Positions 10,701 through 23,800 of a stretch of DNA of 64,000 bases are shown here, piece after piece. The translations under genes were made by a program, and so were the position numbers. The notes beneath the pieces are model-generated. The model was not told the DNA's origin and did no database searches. It saw only the letters and a list, made by a program, of their open reading frames with translations. The number at the start of each line of letters is the position of its first letter. Position 1 is the stretch's first letter. Source of the DNA: Trachythela sp. YZ-2020 (Eukaryota > Cnidaria > Anthozoa > Malacalcyonacea > Clavulariidae); assembly GCA_016169945.1 (NCBI GenBank), contig JADLSH010000367.1, forward strand, positions 3,410,001 to 3,474,000, written 5' to 3'.

Positions 10701-13700
10701 TTACGTTGCCATGGTAACAACGCGATTTAGAGATTGTCGTATTTTTATCTTCTTTCTTAATTTTTTGGATACCTCTGAGATTATTTAACCAATCGCCTTT
10801 AAACTGTCATTTGTTTCTGCCTATCGCAGGACACCACACATGCAGAGTTTCAAGTGATTTAATTCAATTATTTCAAAGATATTCGTGATTTTCCAACAAT
10901 TCATTATGCAGTGTGATGTCACAGTGATGTTATTTACATATCAAAAACATCTTAATATCTCAAGAACGAAGTGGGATATGGAAAAGCTCCAAACGTCAAT
11001 CTTCATAACTTCAAAAGTTCTCTTAATAAGAGAGTTTCACTCGAACCGAATTTTCGCTGCATAAGCCCTAAACTGCATAAAAAATATTGAAAAATCATTT
11101 AATATTGAGCTGTAAAAACTGTATGCTTATTAAATTACAGAGATTGGGAAAAACAATATGAAATTATTTGCTATTTGTTCGGAAAATGCATGCATTATTT
11201 TCAACCACGGCCAGGTGGCCTGATTGTTTTACTAAAATAAGATTTCTTCAAACCCGTTTTTACCATTTGTGTTGCTGCTACAGATTAGATGATTTAAAAA
11301 CATTTTTTTCATTTTTTTGTTGTTTTTATTGTATTATTGATATTATTTAATTATTGATAAAAATATATTTGTATTTTTCTTCTTAAAAATAAAATGTTTA
11401 GTGCAAAAATTTAAAATTAAAATGCAGAAAATGGCGTTTCCAGGATTCTAATTTTAAAAAATGTTCATGCTCCCCAGACCCCCCTACTTATATGTGACCA
11501 AATACCCTGGTCAGATTTTAGGCTTGATCTGCCCCTGAACTGTGATCCTAAAAAGAAAAAATTCAAGCCATTATATTGAGATCAAAGTCTCAGGAGGAGA
11601 CTTTGACGCGAAGATTGCCTGGGCCCCTCTGAGGTAGCCAGTCTGCCCCTGAACAAGTCTGACCCTTGTACTGGTTGACTGTGGACTTATTAATTAACCT
11701 ATAAGAAAGCAAGGAAATGTCACAGGGACCTAAGCACTACAAGAATGAGTGATACAACATCTTGTGCCATAATACCATAGGCATAGCCTTTACCAAAATG
11801 GTTTTGTTGTTAGTATGTGGTTGGGCAAGACTATCATTGATGATGACATGATGGCACTTGTGTGTGTCATAAATGCAGTCAGGTGTTAAATACTGACTTA
11901 TTTGATGTTTTTTATATTTTTTACCGAAAGTATTGAATCTGTTCAGTACTGAGTACGCACAACTGTATTAAAAGTAGGTAAATTTCATTATTAATCAAAA
12001 CATATAACTGGCTTGGAACATATAGCATGATATTTGGCTAGTGTTGTTGACGTTATCTCATCTATGCTCATCCGATCGTGTTTGGTCCATGCTTCAAATA
12101 ATTGCAGATCACCATTCGTCATACAGGCTTCCAAATATATTTATGCGATTTGCTTGAATATGAGACATACGAGAAAAATGCAGCCCACGTCAATTTCGAT
12201 GGCAACCGCCAATTAATTTGATGCTTGAGATAATTAATCCATGTATCTTCAAATTGTCATTGAGGGACAAAAAAGTCATCGAACTGCCTCTAAACTCTAA
12301 AATATTGAGGATATATTAAGGTTGTTACATTGCGTAAAATACTGTAGGGTGCTTATTAACCTTGTCAACCACTTAAATTATATTATTTTTTCAATATTAT
12401 GTAGATTGATTTTTTAGAAGATGCTGGAATCAGAAATGTCATTTTATTACAAACAGTATTAGACGAGGTAATAATCATCAAATGAGTTGAAATAAAAAAA
12501 TTTCTGTTCATATACTGTGTAAGGTGCGTCTCTGCTGTTTTTGAAAAATGTGAAGAGTTTGAATGGTGTCACCTAAGATTAAATTAGTTTATAGGCAAAA
12601 TGTCTGTCATATATATTGAAACTTCAAACAATGCTGTCTTAGCAATGGCAATTACATAACACTGGTGAAATATTCCAAACTCTTCAGATATCGTTTTATA
12701 TAACTAATTTCATATACTTGTTACTTTTAAAACTAACAATTGAATTGTCCAAAAAATCGGATCTAAACAATAAATTTTCCAGTTAAAAAGCCAAAAGGAA
12801 GCCACCTTAACTCACCTACAGTGCTATAATTCTGGTTTTCCTTGGCATTTTTAATATACAGTATTAGGTTAGGTGCACAAATGGGAATTTTGCTTTTTAT
12901 ATTAACAGTACAACATGTATCAGTCATAAAATGAATAGATTATTTATTGTTTGCTTTTAGGTTAAACATTTGAATGCCTCCGTACATAAAAGGATCCGGG
13001 ATATAATATCACTATCTCAGAAATGTTTTTATGTTTTCTCTAACGAACATTGCAAGTATGATTTGTTATTGTCTACCTTTTAGTTTATTGTGGGCCTTGT
13101 CCAGAACATGATTATTGATCAGCACTGGAAAAGAATTGCATGCCTTGCCCTTGGTTACTTGCTTGTTCAGTAAATTATATATATTACGATCATTACAGTA
13201 ATGCTAAAAAAGCATGTGGGAATATGTTGATAAAGTTGTGATACTGTACTACATTGTACAGTGATATAATGGTGATGTAGTTACTGTATAGTGTTGTTAG
13301 TGTACATATTATACTATTAGTATCATGTTGGACATTCACTTTATATGTCTGATAATCTTGTATCAATTATAATCTTGTATTTCTTTTTTTCCTTCATTTC
13401 CACATAGAGATACGTACGTTGAACGTGAAAAAGACGAGTCTTCTAATGATAGAAACGACAGAGCAATACGTGTTACATGCAGGTGTGTACAATAATTATC
13501 TTCAGGTTGAACATTTGTTGTACGTTCACTGAGATATAATTAAGCGTTGCTGCATGATACGATATTTTGAGGTTAAATCTGTAAAACGATTGCAACACAG
13601 ATGGATTTTTAATATTGAATTTGTTTTGCATGTTTCAACATGTAGATGGTACAACAAACACATTGAAGATAGTTTTATTGGAGATGATCAAAATGACATG

Positions 13701-16700
13701 ACAAGGATTGTATTATTGACAAATGATGCTGCAAATAGAGAGAAAGCCTTAAATGAAAATCTACAATCTTGTTCTGGTAAATTAATTAATTTTTGCTATC
13801 TTAATTACTAATAGGTAATGCAGTAATGTGCTCTCGACTTGGTATAAGATGGACTATGTTGTAATCTTGTTTTGTGTTTGTACTACAGTACGTTTTCATG
13901 TTTTGATTGGCTCAGGCTGTGTTAGTGCTCCTGAGCCGTTTTCTATTTGCCTTTTATAATTGTGTTAACGGTGAACAGTTGTTGAACGGTTGTGCATATT
14001 GCCACCTGCATGTATCTCTTGCTTGTTCAGTTGTGGTATGCATTGTCATGCCATTGTGATATTATGCGACTAACTTTTTTATGTCAAACAAGTTTTGGTC
14101 AGATTCCTAACTAATGCAAGAAAGACATGGTAGAAAGTGATAAGCACAATCACATGCCTATACTATTACGTTTTTAGTTCAAGATTATGTCAAATCACTC
14201 AAAGACAACGGTGAACTGTTAGACAAGTTGGCGTGGGAAGACAGTAAATCTGCAGGTCAAGTAAGTAATTTAGTCGACCTGATACCTATAGGGTCTTCAC
14301 CTCCCCCAGGAAACCCCGTTATGAAGGAATTTACTTGTTTAGTATTATAATATTTTTTTGTTAAATTTACTGTCATAGCTTTCAACGTTGAACAAATTAT
14401 GGTAGCAACAATCATACATCTTAATAGATACCATATAATGGCTGTATAATAATATATGTTGTATGACCAAACTGATGAGATGTGCTTTATGTGGTTAAAT
14501 AACATTCAAGCAAAGTTAACGGCAGATGGTTAGCGGCTGACTTCCGTGGGGGTCCATGACGTCACTTTGATTAAGTAGTTCTCAGGCCATGGATCATCTC
14601 CATTCCTGGTGATGACTAAAATATAGAAACGTAGAGAAATAAAAATGCTTTCTATATTCAGAGTTGCCGTTGTTGTGTATTTTATGAAAATACTCAGTGG
14701 TTCCCGTAGTAACTGTGTTAAACCCAGAAGGATCTATAATTATTAAGCCCTTGTGTTAATGCTTTCAGTCAACTGACGGAAAATTGAAGCAAATTTTATA
14801 TCCCGAACATTTACCGCCAACCAAACTTCAATCTGGTATCAAGTCTGGAAAGTATTTACAGGTTGGTGGTATGGTGGCTTTGTAAACTGAAGTAAAAATT
14901 GTAAACTAACTCCAAGGGGCAAATCACTTATTTAAATCTCGTACACCTTCAGAAAAATCACAAAAAAATTAAAAATCACAAAAAATAGACAAATCACAAA
15001 AATATGGGGAAATGAGGCCCGTTTCAGACGCCGCTCCACTCATGCGCGAAATTAATTGTATGATTAGGTGCGACGCTGGAGCGACACAAGAGCGACAGTG
15101 ATTCAAACGGCGTATAAAATATAATGTTGTTGACGAGAGAGGAGGGTAATTCGCGCGAGAATTCCAAATACAATTCAAAAATATGTAAAAATAGCAAAGT
15201 GGCTAATCTAATCCTAATAAATTACAGTAAATTTTGATTTAGGTTCGGCACATGAGTGGAGCGGCGTATGAATCAATGTCGCTCTAACGTCGAATAATGC
15301 GACAGGCTCTGTCGAACTTCTGCCGAACTTATGTCGCTCCAAATTCTGCCGTACCTAATTGATTCATACGTCGCTCTTCTGTCGCACCTAATTCGTCATG
15401 GAGCGGCGTCTGAAACGGGCCTGATAAACAAAATCGGGAAAAAATCACAACAAAAATCACCAAAAAAATACAATGAGTTTTCAATCTCGTACACTTTTTA
15501 GGAGTGATTTGCCCCTCGACTAACTTTATATATACTGGGTGGCCCTAGCACTTCTAAACTGTTCTCACTAGAGGTCTAGAGAGGGTTTCCCGTAATTGTT
15601 CAGTGTTATATTTCAGGCTGAAAGTGGAGTACCTGGAGAACACCTGTGGTGTTTGGTAACGTCAAACTGGAAATAGTAGCTCTCAGTTGTTTACCATTTA
15701 CACAGAAATTCCGGTACCTCCGATGAAAACGAAAATGGAACACGCATATTTGATTAGTCCAACCGGAAATGGTTGTCCTCTTTTTCCGGTTGCAACGTTT
15801 CATACAGTCAACTATGTTCCATTTGTACTTTTCGCATCCCAAAGAGAACTTTTAAATTATTTTATGGCTTCCAGTGTCAAGCACCATATTGAGTAAATAG
15901 ATGCGCATATTCCGAACAGTATTTCCAATTAAAATTTTACATTCCTTTTGCACGGTTTCAACCAGATGGGTTTTTCAACTGAGGCAAACTGAGTGCAATA
16001 TAATGCAAGAACTGCATATTCTTCTAATCAATCCCCGAGACTAATACATTAATTATCTTCTAATGTTCTGTTTGTTTTTTACACAGGGAAAATTTTTCGC
16101 AAGTAGGTAAGAAAAAACCTGCACTGTCACATACTCGCATAGACACAGTGCTTCGCGTGGTCTCGTAAATCATAGCGTATGAAAATTGGGTTTTTATAAT
16201 ATAATATAATCGTAATATTTACTAAAATAAGTTAGTTAAAGTAGTGATTAGTTTATTTCCTATTTTACTGTTTAGAGATAACTATTTGGAAGCAAGTATT
16301 TCAGTTTATGACCAAAATGAGCAGGTCAGTATACAAACTGTTTCTGGAAACCTGTATCCATTCTTCATATAAGACGGATCGGTCTTGAATGTAGTCAGTC
16401 GCTCTCATTTTCTTCATTCTTGAATATTCAAAGCAGTAAAATACGATGCTATGTAGTTCTATTGAACTAAATAATTTCCTCGAATTCATTGTGACATCAC
16501 TGCGAGAGTATAAAAAGAAGCATAGTTCAAACACCATGCGTCACGTGTATTTGTAAACCCCATGCAAACGAATAATGACGATGCTAATTAATTACAAGGA
16601 ATGGTTGTAACTCTTTTGTTACATGCAACCACGAGTGCTTATAACTAGTTTTCATATGAATTGATTCATGTGTATTCAATAAAACACGGCCTCGCATTGA

Positions 16701-19700
16701 AACTCCTGAAATTATGACTCAGTAATCTTATGCTCGATTTTGTTGAGGTTGATGCTCGTGTCAAACTAACATGAAACTTCTTGTTTGTTTTGTAAGATAT
16801 TTATCCAGGGATTAGTGAACCTAAATCGTGCAGTGAATGACGACATTGTTTGTGTTGAAGTTCTTCCTGAAAAGGACTGGACATGTCCTTCGTCTATCGT
16901 TATTGATGAAGAAATTAAAGAAGAAGAAGCGGAGGAAAGCACTACTAAACAGGTTTGTCATTCCATTTTAATTCAATTTATTAAAGCACAGGATTAGATA
17001 CAATATAGTTTACAAAAACAACCCACCCACATTTAGCAAGGCTATTCGAGGTGGGGGGTTGGTATTATTATTAAATTTACCAATGATTAGTATAATTCAT
17101 TATTTATAAAGAATATATGTTCATGTATAGAACATCAAGATCCATAGCACAACTGACTGCTACAGGTAGATCACCAAAGTCGGCTGCACTTTTGTGAAAA
17201 AACTTGATAGAGCAGACTTACAGGGAGACAATTATAACAACTTCAACGAATATTATAAACGCTAATTTAACTTGGATACTGTCGAGGATACTGTTTGCAT
17301 TATCTGAGCAAGATCAACATAATCGTCACAGGAAGCAACAACATCAGTAAACTCTCAGTTAGGCGGATAGGTGTAAGAATTGTGCACTTTGTGATAAAAG
17401 CACCATATTCGCAGGAAGTATAGACTTTTATATGACAATAAATTTTAGATATGGAGCCATTTGAAAAATTAATGCCGCCGGCCTAAAATTTGGGTTCTTT
17501 TTCATTTTCCTCACTAAACTCCTATACTTGTGAAAACGTGAAATTCCAAGTTCATTTTAAGCAAAAAACTATATATAGGTCAATTAAGCGGTTACCTTCA
17601 TTTTCCCAACCCATTTCGAGTTATTGCTGTTCCAAAATGGGAAAATGCCACGAAATCGCGCAAAAAGCCTGCGTACTAGCCTGAAAATGCGTTTTTAACA
17701 GCTTGTAACTCAAGAAGGATTTGAAAAATCATGATAACCACTTAATTGACTTATATATAGTTTTTTGTAAGCTTTCCAACGATGTAGGTCAGTATAATTG
17801 CTTAAAATGAACTTGGAATTTCACGTTTTTACAAGTATAGGAGTTTAATGAGGAAAATGAAAAAGAACCCAAATTCTACACTTCCTGCGAATATGGTGCT
17901 TTTATCACAAAACGCACAATTCCAGCTAAATGTTGCACTTATCCGCCTGACTTAGCATACGAATTGAAGGTGGCAAAGTATTTCAAACTTTTACACCAAC
18001 TTGTACACCATCATTATTTCTGCCCTGATCTCGAACACGACCAGCTCACGGTTTCTCCTCAAACTTGGTCGGCTTTACACAATATATCGATTTGTAGAGC
18101 AATACCAACACTTTAACCTCCAGTTCCCTCGAGTGCGAGAAAAGTACACGGTCAGTGTTCATGCACCTACCTCGTACACACGTAAAAACGCACAAGTTGT
18201 AACAAACCTACAGAAGATTTGTACCAATGTCGTTTCAACAACTTGTTATCAGGATGTGTTTGCGCTGCTTGTTCTCAACTTGCTACAAGGTTGTTGACTC
18301 AACAGATTTGTTACAAGTTGTTCCAACAACTTGTTATCGTCCTGCAATTCAACAAGTTGTCAACAAGTTGTCAACAAGTTGTCAACAAGTTGTCAACAAG
18401 TTGTGAGTGACAACCTTGTAGCAACTTGATAAAATCACAGCATTGTTATAACTTGTTGACAAGCTTGCTACCAGCCTGTTGCGAACACTTGTTGACAAGA
18501 TGCGAGATTTTTACGTGTGTACCTTCACGCCGCTCTACGACCAAAAAATGGCCCACAAAATCCAATAAGCTAATTTTATGAAAGGCTAAATTGTTTTTAA
18601 ATGTACTGAAGGACAGTACATATACTATAGAGTTAAGAATTTAATCGATAAAAGGGTAAAAATCCGTAATGTTATAAAAACGTGGAAAAGGAAAATTCAC
18701 CTACAGAGCAGATTCCATGAAGGTTTTGTTTCAGAATTTATAATTTTATCGTAACAGCAAAACTTCAACGGATCCTCGACTTTGAGTTCAGTTCAGTGAA
18801 ATGACTAAAACGAAGACTATACGGCTGAGAATACCATCATTTACATATATTTTTACAAGCTTGCTCGTGAAATCTGGATTCTGTATAGTTCAGTGATGAG
18901 AGCTCTGCTCCGGACCTGCTGGAGGGCCAGAACTTGATATTTCGCAACTGCATGTTATTGAGTTGTAGTGTATTGTTTCACTTGTATTCAACAAAATATT
19001 GTTTGGTTCTGCAGAATAATCAGAGAAACAAGAGAAGACAAAAATCAGGAAGAGTAAGTGTGATACACGTAACAGTAGATGTGACTATTTCTCTTTTCAA
19101 TCAATGCAATCCTTTTGTCGACGAATTACGTCAATGCAAAGTCTTAGGTTAGGGTACACGTGGTTGGTCGAGCTGACGTTGCGGCATTGTTATATAAACC
19201 GAAAGAAGAACCTGCTCAGGAGGCATATACTCGGCAACACGGCGCGATTTCTTTGTTAAATTGTTGTGTTTATTTACAAAAACCGTAAAAACAGTATGAG
19301 CCTTAATTCCGCCAGAAATATTTTAGCGTTTTTTATGTGTTATGGATTATATATAATGTGGACAATACATCTGTTAGATTATATTTGCATGTTTCTAGCT
19401 GAGCCTGTCAATGGTAGTTAAGTTTTCTTTTGCTTTTTTAAAAGGTTGTTGGAATAATTAGAAGAAATTGGAGACCATACTGTGGTGTCTTATCTCCATC
19501 TCCCAATCCCCAGGTAAAATATGAGCAGTAATTACGTTGTAGTTAACAATATTTACATTGAATTTCACAAATGAACGTTTAAAAAATTATACTTTTCATA
19601 TGATGTATATATTTTAGTTCATTCCAAAAATTTGTTGTATTGATCAAGGAGAAACTACTGTATTACGAGGGAAAATACTTTGTAGACATTTTCTTTTTAA

Positions 19701-20851
19701 ACTTTCAAACTTGTAAATTATGAACTGCACGTAGCTACTGCTGTTTGATAGAACACAAAAATATCGGGTTCTACTCTCTTAAATTAAACGACTGAAAATT
19801 TAACTTCTTTCAGTCTTTTCGAAAGAATGAACTATTTCTTATCTTCAACTGCTTTTCAATCTTTAAGACTTAAACTATCGGACTGGTCGGTTTAAAATAG
19901 TTTCAAATTTCACTTCAGAAAATTGATTTTCAGTCGTTCAGTAATTATCAGATTATTTGTAAATTTACTGTTTTCTACATTTTACAAATATTTATGAATT
20001 TAGGCAACCAGACATCTTTTTGTTGCTGCTGAGAAAAGAATACCAAGAATTCGAATTGAGACAAGACAAGCGGATATTTTAAAGGGACAGAAAATCATTG
20101 TCAGTATTGATTCATGGTCAAGAAGTTCCAAGTATCCAGTTGTAAGTATCCATGCAGTTGTGTAAGTGTCCAGTTTTTAGTAGGTACTAATGTAAGTAGT
20201 ACAGTAGGTATAGCAAACACTATAAAATTAGTACTAAGATTTTTCTCGCCATCTCGTTCGATGGGATTATTATTCCCATCGAACGAGATGCCGAGAAAAA
20301 TCTTAGTATTTACCCATATACCATATATACTGGCATCCCTCCCATATATATATATATATATATAGTCAAATCTGCAGACATGCATGTTTCGCCGTTCAAC
20401 GGCTCGTCAGTGCAGCTTGTAACGCAGTCTAGATGCGAGTGACTTCGTATTTATACACCATACTCTTGCCCTCACCAAGCGCATGTGGTACAATACTCAG
20501 ACACATGCGCATCCAGACATGCGTGAAGTGTCTTGGGGCCAGAGTGCTCAAACGAGCTTTATATATATATATACAGCTAATTCAAAAAAGGTTGTCCTTA
20601 AAAAAATCATAAACCTTAAACATTGAGCGCGCAAGGGATGATGGGTAACTTTCTATTTAGAGCCTAAAACTCCAAAAATATTGCATAGCAGCAACGCCAA
20701 AGCATATGATAAACACTTACGATGCAGAGCTACTTGTTTACTAAACTAATTTGTCGATGCTAATGCTCTAAATAAGCAATACCCATCATCCCTTGCACGC
20801 TCAATATTTAAGGTTTATGATTTTTTGAAGGACAACCTTTTTTGAATTAGC

Positions 20852-20882
<31 letters not shown>

Positions 20883-23800
20883 GTTTGTTTATCTTAAAAT
20901 AATGAAATCGCTACTCAGAGTTTCATGCCACTTCAGTGACAATCTTCAGGCGAATAAAGTTCAGTCCGTTAAGTTTTGGGCGGGAAAATTTAAGCGCGCG
21001 CGCGCGGACAGTGACAGAGCACGTCATCAAACTATCGAACACGTCATTTTAACGGACTGAACTTTATTCGCCTGAAGATTGTCACTGAAGTGGCATGAAA
21101 CTCAGAGTAGCGATTTCATTATTTTAAGATAAACAAACATTTATTAAAGCTCTGCTGAAATCTTTAGTGTTGAGCACTTTTTTGTCTTATACGAAACAAC
21201 AAACATTATATATATATATATATATTCGCTTACCTCAAAACTTGTCTGCAACAGGCTGTTTCATGATTCTTTTACAGATGAAACAGCCTGTTGCAGACAA
21301 GTTTTGAGGTAAGCGAAAATCTATAATTTGCTCTAACTATATGTTGTCGAGCACTCTTTGCGTTTCGTAGACCTAAACCTACACGTATATATATATATAT
21401 ATATGTATAACTAAGTCTAAGCATGCAATTATTGACCGAAAATCGTGTGGTGAACAAAGGTGTATAGATGTAACCTGAGTGTCAGGCGTTTCTGCGGTTA
21501 GGCCTAGGTTTGTTAGGTCTAGCTTTGGTAGTATAGATGTAACCTGAGTGTCACGCGTTTCTGCGGTTAGGCCTAGGTTTGTTAAGTCTAACTTTGGTAG
21601 TGTAGATGTAACCTGAGTGTCAGGCGTTTCTGCGGTTAGGCCTAGGTTTGTTAGGTCTAGCTTTGGTAGTGTAGATGTGGTTCTCAGCCGAAAGAAAGAT
21701 TCACCCACATCCGGTTCAGTTTTAGTGTTTGCAGCTCTATATTGTAAATGTTTAACTTTTTCGTTCCTGCATGGACTGCGGCGCGTAACTCATGCTATAT
21801 TATAGCTCGTGTTAGGTTGACATATATTTATCTATAATATTCATTAATATTTGTGAGCGAAAAACGTACTTGCGTATACGAGTCGAATACGAAAAAAGCG
21901 CATCCGATCGGCCAAAATATTAAAACAGACTGAGCATATACTTTAGAAATGTACAGATTACTGAGTTAAGACGCTTTACATGCTAAAAATGACTGACTTA
22001 ATACTCCTGCACCGACATCGCCGGGATTTCGCTTCATGCGGGATTTGGCCGAGTGAATTTGCACGAGTGTTTTATGTAAAATTTTCATTGTGTTAAATGT
22101 ATTTGGCTGTAGACGAAATAATTAGCTAATCATCATTAAGATTTTTGAAATCTCGATTTATAGGAATCGATAAAAATATTCCTTTTACATGTTTAAAATG
22201 ACAGTAATCTACTTTTGCGCTCTACTTTTTACGCACGCGTTGTTGAGCACGCGAACAATTTTGCGTGCTCGCGGTGCTTGTTCTCGCGCGACGCGCGTGT
22301 GCGCTAACGTTTGCTGACGTTAGCCTTGCTTGAATTTTAACGGTAAATCTTAGATTTGATACATTTATCGCTTTATTGTGTGAAAATGAGTAAGCATTTT
22401 ATGAACTAACTTGGTTACCACGAACGTTTTGCGATAAATGTGTAAAGAATTATGTTCTGAGTAATATTCTGAGTGAATTGAAAATTTAAACGTATGATGA
22501 AAGCGTTATGATATCTATACCTCGAAACAATGTTCTGTTTTGGCGTTCTAAAGAATGTGCGATTTCGAATTATGACAACTATATGGATGAAGATCAACAA
22601 CCTGACGATGCTGCAGAACAACATGCAGAAAAAACAGTTTCAAGTGAAAACCTTCCTGACAGCAGTTCTGTTCAAGATCTTACATCTTTATTTTCGAAGC
22701 TATCATTCCACGATATGGTAGAAAACGTTGAAATTGATACGCAAGATGAAAGCAATTCAATTGAAATTGGTTTTAAAGATCAACGAATAAAGCAAAAGCA
22801 TTTCCCTTCCTCGTGGCACTCTTACAACATCCAAGAACCGAATGTTAAAAACTACAAAGTTTCACAATCTAAAAACAACGAGGAATTTTTGTTGCATTTT
22901 AAACCGCTGTTTTCCAGTACTCTGTCGAGCCTTAATGGAAATATTTTTGTGTATAAGAGTACGAACGTTAGAACTGAATGCACTGAAACTATTTGGAGTG
23001 AACGAAGCAGATATTTTCATCAGCAGGAGAATGGAAATTGTTGGATAACACCAAAAATCTTTAGTTCTACAGAAGTGTTTTCTTTTGACGCAAACCATTC
23101 ATTCATAAATCCATTGAGTTTTTTGTATCGATATCGTTCACGTTTTGCTGTATTCTTGTTAAATGTACTAATACGAGCTGGTCGCTTGAAGGAAAATTTC
23201 GATCTTTCCGACAGAGAAAATGTCTGTGTCCTTGATGATAGTTTGAGAGAAGGAAAAGAAAATACTCCCGAAGTGCAACAGAAAGATAGTGAATATCCGC
23301 TGGTACATCGTATTCCATCAGAAAAACAAGAGACCCGTCCCGAAGAACAACTGACTTACCCTAAACACTCACAAACGGCGATCGAAGAAGGTAATACTTC
23401 ATCGGCAGAACATGAGTTTTGTGACAAAGAAACAATAAGATTAAGAAAGCAAGAAACTTATATGAAAGAGCAGGGAACTTTAAACAAAGTACATGAGCCA
23501 TTGTCACAACAGGGGAATGAAGAATTGAATTTTGTTGTGGGACAAGAGAATTTAATTCCAAAGGAAGGGTTTTATCAGGATGAAGTACTGACTTTGGTTA
23601 AAAATCTAGAAGATGAGACTGTGGAACAAGGGATTTATCCGGATGACGAACTGACTTTAGTTAAAGAACAAGAGAGTTTAACTCCAGAACAAGAGGTTGA
23701 TCTGGAAGAAGAACTTACTTTAATCGCAGAACAAGAAACTGTAACGGCTCCAGAACAAGGCATTTATTCGAATGCAGAACTTACTTTAATCGCGGAACAA

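Larger units (their letters stand above)
8011..12404. other. DIS3 intron 1 with MITE and LINE relics
   Basis: A 4.4-kb intron. It holds an inverted-repeat element (8171-8630) and an antisense LINE 3' end (about 9036-9600). The rest is AT-rich sequence in which I see nothing supportable. A short open frame at 10228-10461 (-) was not accepted as a gene. Confidence 0.8.
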
